Positions 55,119-63,437 of a stretch of DNA of 64,000 nt are shown piece after piece (the stretch's first letter is position 1; each line of letters opens with the position of its first letter). The stretch is from Pinisolibacter aquiterrae. GTDB taxonomy: Bacteria; Pseudomonadota; Alphaproteobacteria; Rhizobiales; Ancalomicrobiaceae. The DNA is taken from contig NZ_JAFNIH010000044.1 in NCBI RefSeq assembly GCF_019160155.1, positions 124,001 through 188,000 of the forward strand. Reading direction: 5' to 3'. The notes beneath the pieces are model-generated. The model made no database searches. It had not been told where the DNA came from and worked only from the letters and a program-made list of their open reading frames with translations. Made by a program: the position numbers and the translations under genes.

Positions 55119-55325
55119 ATGAAGCTCTATCGTTATCTGACCGGCCCCGACGATTCCGCCTTCTGCAAGCGCGTCTCGGCCGCGCTCAACAAGGGCTGGC
55201 AGCTCGCCGGCGGCCCGACGCTCGCCTTCGATCCGGTCCAGGGGCGGATGATCTGCGGTCAGGCCGTGGTCAAGGAAGTGGTCGGCGTCGCCTATACCGA
55301 GGACACGGTTCTCTCGGACTGGTGA
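55119..55325 (+). CDS. DUF1737 small protein
   Basis: This 68-residue protein of the DUF1737 pattern begins MKLYRYLTGPDDSAFCKRV and has LNKGWQLAGGPTLAFDP in the middle. The family is cytosolic, short and of unknown function. GAGGA lies 5 bases before the ATG, 7 bases after the CoA lyase stop, so it is probably the last gene of that transcript. A GGCCGGC/GCCGGCC hairpin follows at once. Confidence 0.88.
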   Translation: MKLYRYLTGPDDSAFCKRVSAALNKGWQLAGGPTLAFDPVQGRMICGQAVVKEVVGVAYTEDTVLSDW

Positions 55326-55326
55326 G

Positions 55327-55355
55327 GGCCGGCCTCGCGCGTTCTCGCGCCGGCC
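55327..55355. terminator. Shared hairpin between convergent DUF1737 and secreted protein genes
   Basis: GGCCGGC (55327-55333) pairs with GCCGGCC (55349-55355) around a 15-base loop with further GC pairing. It fills the 33-base gap between convergent stops. No T tract. Confidence 0.45.
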
Positions 55356-55358
55356 GGG

Positions 55359-55673
55359 TCAGCGAACCTCGGCGCGCGGCGCACCCTCGCCGGGGGCGGT
55401 CGGCGCGGTGCGCCCGTCGTCCGGCAGGACGGCGGTCGGGCAGGGCGCGTCGAGGATCGTCCAGGACGTGACGTTGAGATCCATCTCGCAGCGGGCGATG
55501 TGGAACCCCTTCGGGGTCGTCAGGCACAGGGTTTCGCCGAGCGCGGCGCGCCGGCCGGGCGCTCGGCAGGTCGATTCCTGCTCCTGCGCGGCGGCTGGGG
55601 CGGGAAAGAGGGGCGCGGCGACGAGCGCGCCCAGGACGACGGCGGCGTCTCGGGTCCGGAACATGACCGTCAT
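55359..55673 (-). CDS. Small secreted protein of unknown function
   Basis: This 104-residue protein has a signal peptide (AAVVLGALVAAPLFPAPAAA, cleavage after AQ expected). The mature chain has four Cys spaced through about 65 residues (ESTCRAPG, ETLCLTTPKG, IARCEMDL, DAPCPTA), suggesting two disulfides in the periplasm. The segment GFHIARCEMDLNVTSWTIL looks like a folded core; the tail is Pro/Gly-rich. I do not recognise a family. The start is uncertain, since neither the ATG at 55673 nor the one at 55664 has a good ribosome site. Confidence 0.68.
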   Translation of the reverse strand: MTVMFRTRDAAVVLGALVAAPLFPAPAAAQEQESTCRAPGRRAALGETLCLTTPKGFHIARCEMDLNVTSWTILDAPCPTAVLPDDGRTAPTAPGEGAPRAEVR

Positions 55674-55763
55674 CGTGCCACAGGCGATCGGGCGGGGCAA
55701 CGAAGTCCCGAAACGAGACGTGCGCGGCCCCTGACGCAGCGTCCCGACGGCGGCCGGACGTGT

Positions 55764-56162
55764 TCAGGGCTGCCGGTAGATCTCGTCGACCTCGACGCCG
55801 AAGGCGCCGACCATGCGGTTGGTCTCGCTCGCCATGCCGACGACCGCGACCAGCTCCAGGAACTGGGCCTCGGTCATGCCCTTGGCGCGGGCGGAGGCGG
55901 TGTGGGTGTGGATGCAGTAGTCGCAGCCGTTGGCGATGGAGACGGCGACGTAGAGCATCTCCTTGACCAGCGGATCGAGGGCGCCGGGGGCCATCACCTG
56001 GCGGATGCTCTCCCAGGTCCGGCGCAGCGACACCGGATCATGGGCGAGCGCCCGCCAGAAGTCGTTGACGTGGTCGGTCTTGCGGGCGGCGCGGATTTCG
56101 TCGAAGACGGCGCGCGCCTCGGGTGAGAGTTCGGCGTCGGTGAGTAGACGGACGGTCGCCAT
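55764..56162 (-). CDS. Carboxymuconolactone decarboxylase-like/AhpD-type protein
   Basis: This 132-residue helical protein has the AhpD/CMD signature VSIANGCDYCIHTHTASARAKG near residue 75. Its C-x-x-C-x-x-x-H is the redox motif of alkylhydroperoxidase AhpD-like proteins, so a peroxide-linked reductase role is more likely than decarboxylation. GAGGTG precedes the start. It follows an Inh-type lipoprotein gene by 8 bases on the same strand, so the two form an operon. Confidence 0.9.
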   Translation of the reverse strand: MATVRLLTDAELSPEARAVFDEIRAARKTDHVNDFWRALAHDPVSLRRTWESIRQVMAPGALDPLVKEMLYVAVSIANGCDYCIHTHTASARAKGMTEAQFLELVAVVGMASETNRMVGAFGVEVDEIYRQP

Positions 56163-56170
56163 CGGGCACC

Positions 56171-56740
56171 TCAGCGGGAGAGGGTGATCGCCTGCGAGCC
56201 GGCGGTGCGGCCGGAGAAGCGCTCGCCGCCGGCACCGACGAGGGTGGCGACGGTGGAGCCGTCGGAGCCCTTCAGCGTGACCTGCTTGCCCTGGAGATCC
56301 CAGGCCGAGATCTTCTGAAGTTCGGGCGAGGTGCAGCCCTTGGAGATGGCGCGGTAGCCGCCGGCCCAGCTGGTCAGGTTCATGAAGAGCTGGCAGTTGT
56401 CGGAACCGGAGGCGAGACGCCAGCCGCCGAGCAGCTCGGCGCGGCCGATGGTCGGGGCCTTGGCGGCGTCGACGGCGGCCGGAGCGCTCGGCCCGGGCGT
56501 CGCCGGCAGGGCGGCGACGGCGGTGTTCGGGTCGGCGGGCACGGCACCGGGGGGCGGAGGGGTGAGCGGCTGGAGAGTGCCCTGGGTCACCGGCGCGGTC
56601 GGGGCCGGGGTGAGCGGCTCGTAGGTCGCGGGGGCGGAGGAAGAGGAGAACCTCGGCCGGTCGCTCAGTCCGAGGCGGGAACAACCACCGGCCGCGGCGG
56701 CGATCATCACGACGACGGCCAAGCGCTCAGCGCGAATCAT
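56171..56740 (-). CDS. AprI/Inh-type protease inhibitor lipoprotein
   Basis: This 189-residue lipoprotein has the lipobox AAGGC with Cys at residue 20, followed by a long Ala/Pro/Thr-rich linker (about residues 25-95). A C-terminal beta-barrel domain contains LLGGWRLASGSDNCQLFMNL, GYRAISKGCTSPELQ and WDLQGKQVTLKG. This is the pattern of the Inh domain, small periplasmic inhibitors of serralysin metalloproteases; two Cys in the domain would form the usual disulfide. No protease is encoded in the window. GGAG is 9 bases from the start. A carboxymuconolactone decarboxylase-like gene follows after 8 bases. Confidence 0.83.
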   Translation of the reverse strand: MIRAERLAVVVMIAAAAGGCSRLGLSDRPRFSSSSAPATYEPLTPAPTAPVTQGTLQPLTPPPPGAVPADPNTAVAALPATPGPSAPAAVDAAKAPTIGRAELLGGWRLASGSDNCQLFMNLTSWAGGYRAISKGCTSPELQKISAWDLQGKQVTLKGSDGSTVATLVGAGGERFSGRTAGSQAITLSR

Positions 56741-56903
56741 TCTCGTAGTCTCCAGAGGGTCGGTCGGCCTGTTCTACCGCGTGTAGGCCGGCGATGCGAC
56801 TCTTCTCCGGCCGGGTCGCGGCGCCGTGATGGCTCACCAATACGTCATCAGACCAAAGGATGCGGCAGAACGTCGCATATCGGCAGTTCTCCCGAGCGGC
56901 CTC

Positions 56904-56932
56904 TTTTCAGCCGTATTGCGACGCAACATAAT
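56904..56932 (+). promoter_or_regulatory. Promoter with embedded palindrome for the 57-kb acetyltransferase
   Basis: TTTTCA (56904-56909) and CATAAT (56927-56932) are spaced by 17 bases. The palindrome TTGCGACGCAA (56916-56926) fills the spacer. An operator between -35 and -10 is a usual repressor site. The whole upstream region 56820-56985 is AT-rich for this genome. Confidence 0.55.
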
Positions 56933-56984
56933 ATTTCACGAATTGCTGCGATGCATCATCGCGGCGAACACAGGAGTAGACCCC

Positions 56985-57572
56985 ATGAACGAGCTCTCGC
57001 GCAGCGGCTCGATCCGGAAGCTGTGGGTGGCCGACACCGCCGCCTTCCGGGATCACCTGATGCGGCTCGACCCGCAGACCCGACGCAACCGCTTCGGCAT
57101 GGCGGCCGGTGACGACTTCGTCCGCCGCTATGCCGAAACGAGCTTCGCGCTCGACACGCTCATCCACGGCATCTTCATCGGCGGCGATCTCGTCGGCGTC
57201 GGCGAGCTGCGCAGCCTCGGCCGTTCGCGCTCGGACGCGGAGGCCGCCTTCTCGGTGGAGACCGATTGGCAGGGCCGTGGCTTCGGCTCGAAGCTGATGG
57301 AGCGCGTCCTTCTCGCCGCCCGCAACCGGCGCATCGAGAAGCTCTACATGAACTGCCTCGCCTCGAACGGCCAGATGCAGCGGCTGGCGCGTCGGCACGG
57401 CGCCGAGCTCGAATACGAGGGTGGCGACGTCGTCGGCATCGTCGTGCCACAGACGCCGTCGCCGGCGTCGTGGCTACGCGAGGCGGTTCGCGACGGCTAC
57501 GGCTGGGCGAGCGCGGTGGTCGACATGCAGAAGAAGGCGATGCCGGCCAAGCTCTTCGGCCGGGCGCACTGA
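56985..57572 (+). CDS. GNAT-family N-acetyltransferase
   Basis: This 195-residue protein has one GNAT fold: LVGVGELRSLG, AFSVETDWQGRGFGSKLMERVLLAA (in part; Q-x-x-G-x-G acetyl-CoA loop near residue 92), then a C-terminal strand with YMNCLASNGQMQRLARRHGAEL. It resembles the acetyltransferases found alone or fused to acyl-CoA synthetases that modify proteins or small amines; the acceptor is unknown. AGGAG sits 8 bases upstream. A nearby operator-like palindrome suggests specific control. It is convergent with sdhB. Confidence 0.9.
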   Translation: MNELSRSGSIRKLWVADTAAFRDHLMRLDPQTRRNRFGMAAGDDFVRRYAETSFALDTLIHGIFIGGDLVGVGELRSLGRSRSDAEAAFSVETDWQGRGFGSKLMERVLLAARNRRIEKLYMNCLASNGQMQRLARRHGAELEYEGGDVVGIVVPQTPSPASWLREAVRDGYGWASAVVDMQKKAMPAKLFGRAH

Positions 57573-57621
57573 GCCCGTCCGCTCGGTCGCGCCCACCCGG
57601 CGCCGACGAACCAAGGCAGAC

Positions 57622-57661
57622 ATGAAGAGGCCCCGGCGGGATCCCGCCGGGGCCTCTTCAT
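57622..57661. terminator. Perfect 40-bp palindrome, bidirectional terminator
   Basis: The arms ATGAAGAGGCCCCGGCGGGA (57622-57641) and its exact reverse complement (57642-57661) form a 20-bp perfect stem with no spacer. It sits 50 bases beyond the acetyltransferase stop and 21 bases from the sdhB stop, so it most likely ends both convergent transcripts. Confidence 0.85.
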
Positions 57662-57681
57662 CGTCCGGGTCGACCGAGCCG

Positions 57682-58461
57682 TCAGAGGCGGCGCTCGATC
57701 ATCATCTTCTTGATCTCCGCGATCGCCTTGGCCGGGTTCAGACCCTTGGGGCAGGTGTTCGCGCAGTTCATGATGGTGTGGCAGCGATAGAGGCGGAAGG
57801 GATCCTCGAGATTGTCGAGACGTTCGCCGGTCGCTTCGTCGCGGCTGTCGATCAGCCAGCGATAGGCCTGGAGCAGAACCGCCGGGCCGAGATAACGGTC
57901 GCCGTTCCACCAGTAGCTCGGGCACGAGGTCGAGCACGAGGCGCAGAGGATGCACTCGTAGAGACCGTCGAGCTTGGTGCGGTCCTCGTGGCTCTGGCGC
58001 CACTCGGTCTGCGGGGTCGGGCTCACCGTCTTCAGCCAGGGCTCGATCGAGCGATGCTGAGCGTAGAAGTTGGTGAGATCGGGGATCAGATCCTTCACCA
58101 CCGGCATGTGAGGGAGGGGATAGATCTTCACCGCGCCCTTCACCTCGTCCATGCCCTTGGTGCAGGCGAGGGTGTTGAGCCCGCCGATGTTCATCGCGCA
58201 GGAGCCGCAGATGCCTTCACGGCACGAGCGACGGAAGGTCAGCGACGGATCGATCTTGTTCTTGATGTAGATGAGACCGTCCAGAACCATCGGACCGCAA
58301 TCGTCGCGATCGACGAAATAGGTGTCGATCTGCGGGTTCTTGCCGTCGTCGGGATTCCATCTGTAGACCTTGAATTCGGTGAGCTTGGTCCCGCCGGCCG
58401 GCTTGGGCCAGGTCTTGCCGATCTTCACCGTGGAGTTCTTAGGCAACGTGAGCTCAACCAT
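57682..58461 (-). CDS. sdhB: Succinate dehydrogenase iron-sulfur subunit SdhB
   Basis: This 259-residue subunit has the three Fe-S clusters' ligands: [15 protein letters not shown] (2Fe-2S), [16 protein letters not shown] (4Fe-4S) and [17 protein letters not shown] (3Fe-4S, plus the last 4Fe-4S ligand). All expected Cys are present. It relays electrons from FAD in SdhA to ubiquinone at the SdhCD interface, in complex II of the inner membrane. It is the last gene of sdhCDAB, 78 bases after sdhA, and ends close to the 40-bp palindrome. Confidence 0.98.
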   Translation of the reverse strand: MVELTLPKNSTVKIGKTWPKPAGGTKLTEFKVYRWNPDDGKNPQIDTYFVDRDDCGPMVLDGLIYIKNKIDPSLTFRRSCREGICGSCAMNIGGLNTLACTKGMDEVKGAVKIYPLPHMPVVKDLIPDLTNFYAQHRSIEPWLKTVSPTPQTEWRQSHEDRTKLDGLYECILCASCSTSCPSYWWNGDRYLGPAVLLQAYRWLIDSRDEATGERLDNLEDPFRLYRCHTIMNCANTCPKGLNPAKAIAEIKKMMIERRL

Positions 58462-58539
58462 TTCGGCCCGCCCTTTTCATCTGTCCGACCGTCGAGGTCC
58501 GTCGGCCGGCGGCCGACGGGTCGATGCGTCCGCGAGGGA

Positions 58540-60366
58540 TCAGTACACGCGAGCCTTGGGCTCGATGTAGGCGATGTCCTGCGTCATGGTGTAGGTGTGC
58601 ACGGGACGGTCGTCGAGCGTCACCGACTTGGTGGCGCCGTCGGCCCAGGCCAACGTGTGCTTCATCCAATTGACGTCGTCGCGGTTCGGGAAGTCCTCGC
58701 GGGCATGCGCTCCGCGGCTCTCCTGACGGGCGGCGGCCGAGTTCATGGTGACCACGGCCTGCTCGATCAGGTTCTCGAACTCGAGGGTCTCGACGAGATC
58801 GGAGTTCCAGACCAGCGAGCGGTCGGTGACCTTCACGTCCGGCAGGCCTTCCCAGACCTTCTGGATCAGGCCGACGCCCTCTGCCAGAACCTCGCCGGTG
58901 CGGAACACCGCGCAGTTGTTCTGCATGGTGCGCTGCATCTTGTCGCGAAGGACGGCGGTCGGGGTCGAGCCCGAGGCGTAGCGGTACTTGTCGAGACGCG
59001 ACACCGCGAGCTCGCCGGCGTCCGCCGGAAGCTCGGGCTGACGCCCGTTCGCCACCACGGTCTCGACGCAGCGCAGGCCGGCGGCGCGGCCGAACACCAC
59101 GAGGTCGGTCAGCGAGTTGGAGCCGAGACGGTTGGCGCCGTGGACCGACACGCAGGCGGCTTCGCCGATCGCCATCAGGCCGGGGACCACGGAATCGGGG
59201 TCGCCGTTCTTCTTGGTGAGGACTTCGCCGTGGAAGTTGGTCGGGATGCCACCCATGTTGTAGTGCACGGTCGGCAGGATCGGGATCGGTTCCTTGGTCA
59301 GGTCGACGCCGGCGAAGATCTTCGCCGACTCGGTGATGCCGGGCAGACGCTCGGCCAGGATCGCGGGATCCAGATGGCTGAGGTGCAGGTGGATGTGATC
59401 CTTGTTCTTGCCGACGCCACGGCCCTCGCGGATCTCCATGGTGATGGAGCGCGAGACGACGTCGCGCGAGGCGAGGTCCTTGGCCGAGGGGGCGTAACGC
59501 TCCATGAAGCGCTCGCCGGCGGAATTGGTGAGGTAGCCGCCCTCGCCGCGCGCGCCCTCGGTGATGAGGACGCCGGCGCCGTAGATGCCGGTCGGGTGGA
59601 ACTGCACGAACTCCATGTCCTGCATCGGCAGGCCGGCGCGCAGCACCATGCCGCCACCGTCGCCGGTGCAGGTATGGGCCGAGGTGCAGGAGAAGTAGGC
59701 GCGGCCGTAGCCGCCGGTCGCCAGAATGGTCTTCTGGGCCCGGAAGCGGTGCAGCGTGCCGTCCTCGAGGCAGAGCGCCACGACGCCGCGGCAGGCGCCG
59801 TCGGCATCCATGATCAGGTCGATGGCGAAATACTCGATGAAGAACTCCGCCGAGTGACGCAGCGACTGACCGTAGAGCGTGTGCAGGATGGCGTGGCCGG
59901 TCCGGTCCGCGGCGGCGCAGGTGCGCTGGGCGATGCCCTTGCCGTAGTGGGTGGTCATGCCGCCGAAGGGACGCTGATAGATCTTGCCTTCCTCGGTGCG
60001 CGAGAAGGGAACGCCCCAATGCTCGAGCTCGTAGACGGCGTCGGGCGCGTTGCGCACGAGATATTCGATGGCGTCCTGGTCGCCCAGCCAGTCCGACCCC
60101 TTGACGGTGTCGTACATGTGGAAGCGCCAGCTGTCCTCGCCCATGTTGGCGAGGGAGGCGGCGACGCCGCCCTGAGCCGCGACGGTGTGGGAGCGGGTCG
60201 GGAACACCTTGGTCACGCAGGCGGTCTTGAGACCGGCCTCGGAGGCGCCGACCACGGCGCGCAGACCGGCGCCACCGGCGCCGACCACCACCACGTCGAA
60301 GGTGTGATCGATGAAGGGATAGGCGGTGCCGGACGTGCCGGGAGCCTTGACGTTGTTTTCGGCCAT
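58540..60366 (-). CDS. sdhA: Succinate dehydrogenase flavoprotein subunit SdhA
   Basis: This 608-residue flavoprotein has the FAD Rossmann motif [16 protein letters not shown] near residue 25. [14 protein letters not shown] contains the His that binds FAD covalently. [10 protein letters not shown] and [16 protein letters not shown] form the active-site region and [15 protein letters not shown] lies near the end. Length and motifs are standard. It oxidises succinate to fumarate in the citric acid cycle. The start at 60366 begins five bases after the sdhD stop; GAGG just upstream supports it. Extension upstream would overlap sdhD. Confidence 0.98.
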   Translation of the reverse strand: MAENNVKAPGTSGTAYPFIDHTFDVVVVGAGGAGLRAVVGASEAGLKTACVTKVFPTRSHTVAAQGGVAASLANMGEDSWRFHMYDTVKGSDWLGDQDAIEYLVRNAPDAVYELEHWGVPFSRTEEGKIYQRPFGGMTTHYGKGIAQRTCAAADRTGHAILHTLYGQSLRHSAEFFIEYFAIDLIMDADGACRGVVALCLEDGTLHRFRAQKTILATGGYGRAYFSCTSAHTCTGDGGGMVLRAGLPMQDMEFVQFHPTGIYGAGVLITEGARGEGGYLTNSAGERFMERYAPSAKDLASRDVVSRSITMEIREGRGVGKNKDHIHLHLSHLDPAILAERLPGITESAKIFAGVDLTKEPIPILPTVHYNMGGIPTNFHGEVLTKKNGDPDSVVPGLMAIGEAACVSVHGANRLGSNSLTDLVVFGRAAGLRCVETVVANGRQPELPADAGELAVSRLDKYRYASGSTPTAVLRDKMQRTMQNNCAVFRTGEVLAEGVGLIQKVWEGLPDVKVTDRSLVWNSDLVETLEFENLIEQAVVTMNSAAARQESRGAHAREDFPNRDDVNWMKHTLAWADGATKSVTLDDRPVHTYTMTQDIAYIEPKARVY

Positions 60367-60371
60367 GGTCC

Positions 60372-60746
60372 TCACATCCCGAACGAGAGCTTGGCGACCG
60401 CCCACAGGGTCGCGATGGCGACGAGCGCCGAGAAGAAGTTGTTCATGAGAACGAACAGGATCTTCCAGGCGTCGGAGGGCGTGTAGTCCTCGATGATGAC
60501 CTGCATGCCGATGCGCATGTGCAGGACGCCGGCGATCACCATCGCCGCGAAGGGGATGGCCACCAGCGGCGAGGAGAGAACGGCGTGGGCGCGCTCGTAG
60601 GGCGCGCCGACGACGCAGACGACCGCCAGGATGAAGATCACCGTCAGCGGCACCATCGCCACGGCGGTGATGCGCTGCATCCAGTAGTCCTCGGTGCCGA
60701 ACTTGGCGGTGCCGCGACCACGAACCTGGGAAAGAGGCGTGCGCAT
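60372..60746 (-). CDS. sdhD: Succinate dehydrogenase membrane anchor SdhD
   Basis: This 124-residue protein has three transmembrane helices. It begins [12 protein letters not shown], has the ubiquinone-site region [15 protein letters not shown], and [16 protein letters not shown] contains the His axial ligand of haem b. It anchors SdhAB in the membrane together with SdhC. The ATG at 60746 is chosen since GAGGTG lies 6-8 bases upstream; starts at 60752 or 60755 (GTG) would lie against that site. It follows sdhC by about 10 bases. Confidence 0.95.
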   Translation of the reverse strand: MRTPLSQVRGRGTAKFGTEDYWMQRITAVAMVPLTVIFILAVVCVVGAPYERAHAVLSSPLVAIPFAAMVIAGVLHMRIGMQVIIEDYTPSDAWKILFVLMNNFFSALVAIATLWAVAKLSFGM

Positions 60747-60756
60747 GTTCATCACC

Positions 60757-61161
60757 TCACTTGACCATGTAGCCGACGACCCAGATCAGGATCGTGAAGA
60801 CGCCGGACAGAACCCAGGTGCCGAGCGCCAGGAGACGACGCTCCTCGCCGAACCCGATGATCATGTCCCAGATCAGGAAGCGGATGCCGCCGATGAGGTG
60901 GCAGACCAGCGCCCAGGTGTAGCCGAACAGGACCAGACGTCCGATCCAGGAGCCGAAGGCCCACATGGCCCAGTCGTAGGCGACGGGGCCGGAAGCTGCG
61001 GCGATCAACCAGGCCGCGAGCAGCAGCGTGCCGAAATAGAGCGCCGCGCCGGTTCCGCGATGGACGACGGACATGACCATCGTCCAGGAGGGCGCGTAGA
61101 TGAAGAGATGCGGCGAAAGGGGGCGCTCGACCCCATTGCCTGCTTTGCTCTGTGTCGACAT
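60757..61161 (-). CDS. sdhC: Succinate dehydrogenase cytochrome b556 subunit SdhC
   Basis: This 134-residue protein has three transmembrane helices. The PROSITE-like motif PSWTMVMSVVHRGTGAALY near residue 24 supplies the quinone-site Ser/Arg. ALVCHLIGGIRFLIWD near 83 includes the haem-ligating His. SdhC and SdhD hold haem b and the ubiquinone site of complex II. It is the first gene of the sdhCDAB operon, behind a promoter about 100 bases upstream. The start at 61161 leaves a short hydrophilic N-terminus typical of the family. Confidence 0.96.
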   Translation of the reverse strand: MSTQSKAGNGVERPLSPHLFIYAPSWTMVMSVVHRGTGAALYFGTLLLAAWLIAAASGPVAYDWAMWAFGSWIGRLVLFGYTWALVCHLIGGIRFLIWDMIIGFGEERRLLALGTWVLSGVFTILIWVVGYMVK

Positions 61162-61264
61162 CGGCCTGTCTTCGATCCTTCGGGGTTGAAGGGCGGGCGA
61201 ACCCGTCGCGCCACGGCGAGGAGCCGGGGTGTGGGTCGACGGTTCGGACGCACGGCTGGAAGCC

Positions 61265-61293
61265 TTCTAACCCTTTTGTGGGCGGTGCGTCAA
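61265..61293 (-). promoter_or_regulatory. Sigma-70 type promoter of the sdhCDAB operon
   Basis: On the minus strand TTGACG (61293-61288) and TTAGAA (61270-61265) are separated by exactly 17 bases, giving a start about 100 bases before sdhC. It is the best housekeeping-type promoter seen in the window. No operator was recognised around it. Confidence 0.72.
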
Positions 61294-61442
61294 AACGTCC
61301 AAAGGGATTATTGCGCAGTCATGCGTCTGGTGCGGACCTACACCCGGGACGCGAGAAATACCAGATGGTGTCTCTGCTGATCGCATGGCTGCGACGGGGC
61401 GGCGCCGCCGCCCGGATCGAGGCATGGGCCAGACCGCCGATC

Positions 61443-62495
61443 TCAGCGCGGGAGGACCGCCCAATAATCGAGGTCGAGAATCACCGAGGGGTCGTAGTCG
61501 CCGGTCTCGAGCTTGTAGGGCAGGTCGGCGCAGGGCCGGTCCTTGGTGGCGACGAGGCGCAGGCGCAGCGCGCCGACGTCGTCGCGGCCGGGCAGGTCGG
61601 CGGTCTCCAACACCTCCGACCAGGCGAAGACGGTGAGGCCGGCGAAGAGCGGCGCGACGTGGCGGCCGCCGTTGATGGCGGCGACGTGGAAGGCGTTGCC
61701 GAGGCCGTTGAAGGAGAGCGCGCGGGCGAGCGAAATGACGTGGCCGCCGTAGATCAGCCGGCGCCCGAAGCGGCCTTGGCCCTCGGTGAACTGGTTGAAA
61801 TGGACCTTGGCGGTGTTCTGGTAGAGGCGGGTGGCGAGCATGTGCTCGGCCTCCTCCACGGTCATGCCGTCGACGTGGTCGATGCGCTCGCCGGCGCGAT
61901 AGTCGCCGAAGCGATGGGACGAGCCGGCCAGCACGCCGTCATAGGCCTCGGGGTCCAGGACCGGCACGGCCGAGCCGATCTGCTCGGGCGTCAGCGCGGC
62001 CGGGAGTTCCGGGATCCTCTGGTCGGCGACGACGGCGCTCTCGTCGGCCTTGCGCACCATCACCCAGCGCACATAGTCGAGGACTTCCGCGCCATGCTGG
62101 TTGTAGCCGGTGGAGCGGACGTAGACGACGCCGGTCTTGCCGTTGGAATTCTCCTTGAGGCCGATCACCTCGGAGACGGTCGAGAGCGTGTCGCCGGGAT
62201 AGACGGGCGCGAGGAAGCGACAGCCGGCGTAGCCGAGATTGGCGACGGCGTTGAGCGAGACGTCCGGGACGGTCTTGCCGAAGACGACGTGGAACACCAG
62301 GAGGTCGTCGACGGGGGCGCGCGGGTAGCCGATGGCGCGGGCGAAGGCGTCCGACGACTGCACCGCGAAACGGGGGCCGTAGAGGGCGGTGTAGAGGGCG
62401 ACGTCGCCGGTCGTCACGGTGCGCGGGGTGGCGTGACGGATCACCTGACCGATGCGGAAATCCTCGAAGAAATTGCCCGTGTTGGTCTTGGTCAT
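61443..62495 (-). CDS. mch: Mesaconyl-CoA hydratase-type double-MaoC protein
   Basis: This 350-residue protein has two hot-dog repeats, beginning NFFEDFRIGQVIRHATPRTV (in part). DVALYTALYGPRFAVQSSDAFA lies in the first half; the second has QNTAKVHFNQFTEGQGRFGRRLIYGGHVISLARAL (in part), the hydratase 2 pattern. Size and sequence fit mesaconyl-CoA (beta-methylmalyl-CoA) hydratase of the ethylmalonyl-CoA pathway, which regenerates glyoxylate from acetyl-CoA. It is encoded upstream of sdhC on the same strand, 281 bases away. The CitE-like lyase at 54.2 kb and acs fit the same pathway. MaoC membership is certain; the substrate is by family resemblance. Confidence 0.88.
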   Translation of the reverse strand: MTKTNTGNFFEDFRIGQVIRHATPRTVTTGDVALYTALYGPRFAVQSSDAFARAIGYPRAPVDDLLVFHVVFGKTVPDVSLNAVANLGYAGCRFLAPVYPGDTLSTVSEVIGLKENSNGKTGVVYVRSTGYNQHGAEVLDYVRWVMVRKADESAVVADQRIPELPAALTPEQIGSAVPVLDPEAYDGVLAGSSHRFGDYRAGERIDHVDGMTVEEAEHMLATRLYQNTAKVHFNQFTEGQGRFGRRLIYGGHVISLARALSFNGLGNAFHVAAINGGRHVAPLFAGLTVFAWSEVLETADLPGRDDVGALRLRLVATKDRPCADLPYKLETGDYDPSVILDLDYWAVLPR

Positions 62496-62648
62496 GGTCC
62501 GGCCCCCGGCGCTCGCGTGTCTCGGCCTTCCTGATGCCGGACGGCGCGGGCGCCGACAATCCCGCGAAGGTCGAATAGATCGCGCCGCGGTGCGAAACGA
62601 TTCGGAATTTCGTGGCGGCGCGCTCGTGGGGGGACGTCGCGGGGGGCC

Positions 62649-63362
62649 TCAAGCGAGGCGCTTCACCTCCTCGAAGGCGCACATGTCGGCGAAGCGGCAG
62701 AAGGCGGGCGGGGCGAAGCGCAGGATCGGCGCGGCGGCGAGAAGATCGGCGAGGGCGTCGGCGAGCACGTTGCGCCAAGCGGCGAGGCGGTCGTCGGGGA
62801 GCCAGGCGATCGGATAGGCGAAGGTGACGTGGAAGACGTAGGTCTCGTGGTCGGGGTGGCGACAGCCGAAGAGATCGGCGAGGGCGTCGCGCCAGTCGGC
62901 GAGAGCGCGCCGGTCGGCCTCCTCCGCGCCCTCCAGCACCACGCCGTTCGGGGTCAGGCCGACGGGGCGGAAGACGAAGGGCGCGCGCGGGGCGAAGCCC
63001 TCGAGCCGGCCCGCGAAATGCGCGGTCATCGCCTCGACCGGAGTGTCGGTCGGGCGGTCGCCGGGCCAGAAGGGGGCGCGGCGGCGGGTGTCGAGGATGC
63101 CCTGGAACAGGGTGACGTGGAGGCTCTCGACGGGCGTGAAGGCGAAGTGATCGGCCTCGGGCATGACGGTGAGGCGGGCGCGGGCGGCGCTCAGCGCGGC
63201 CTCCTCGATCGACCCCGGCCGGACGTGACAGACGACGGTGTTGCCGGCCTCCGGCAGGAAGCGGCCGTCCCGGTCGTAACGGATGCCGAGGCGGGCCGGC
63301 GGGGCGGCGTTCTGCGAGCGGGCGAATCGGTCGATGTCGGTCGGATCGGTGGAGGTGGTCAC
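62649..63362 (-). CDS. DUF1868 2H-phosphoesterase-like protein
   Basis: This 237-residue protein has two H-x-T motifs, SLHVTLFQGIL near residue 82 and FHVTFAYP near 178. They place it in the 2H phosphoesterase superfamily, DUF1868 branch. PEAGNTVVCHV and PFVFRPVGLTPNGVVLEG are further family-like strands. Activity on cyclic nucleotides or RNA ends is plausible but untested. The start is GTG at 63362, with GAGGAG 7 bases upstream and no ATG in range. It is the second 2H-type enzyme in the window besides thpR. Confidence 0.87.
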   Translation of the reverse strand: MTTSTDPTDIDRFARSQNAAPPARLGIRYDRDGRFLPEAGNTVVCHVRPGSIEEAALSAARARLTVMPEADHFAFTPVESLHVTLFQGILDTRRRAPFWPGDRPTDTPVEAMTAHFAGRLEGFAPRAPFVFRPVGLTPNGVVLEGAEEADRRALADWRDALADLFGCRHPDHETYVFHVTFAYPIAWLPDDRLAAWRNVLADALADLLAAAPILRFAPPAFCRFADMCAFEEVKRLA

Positions 63363-63437
63363 GGGTGGGCTCCTCGGTGGCGAGGCCCCATCCGATCCGC
63401 TTCGTGTTGCAGGGCGATGTCGGTCGGCGGACGGCGC

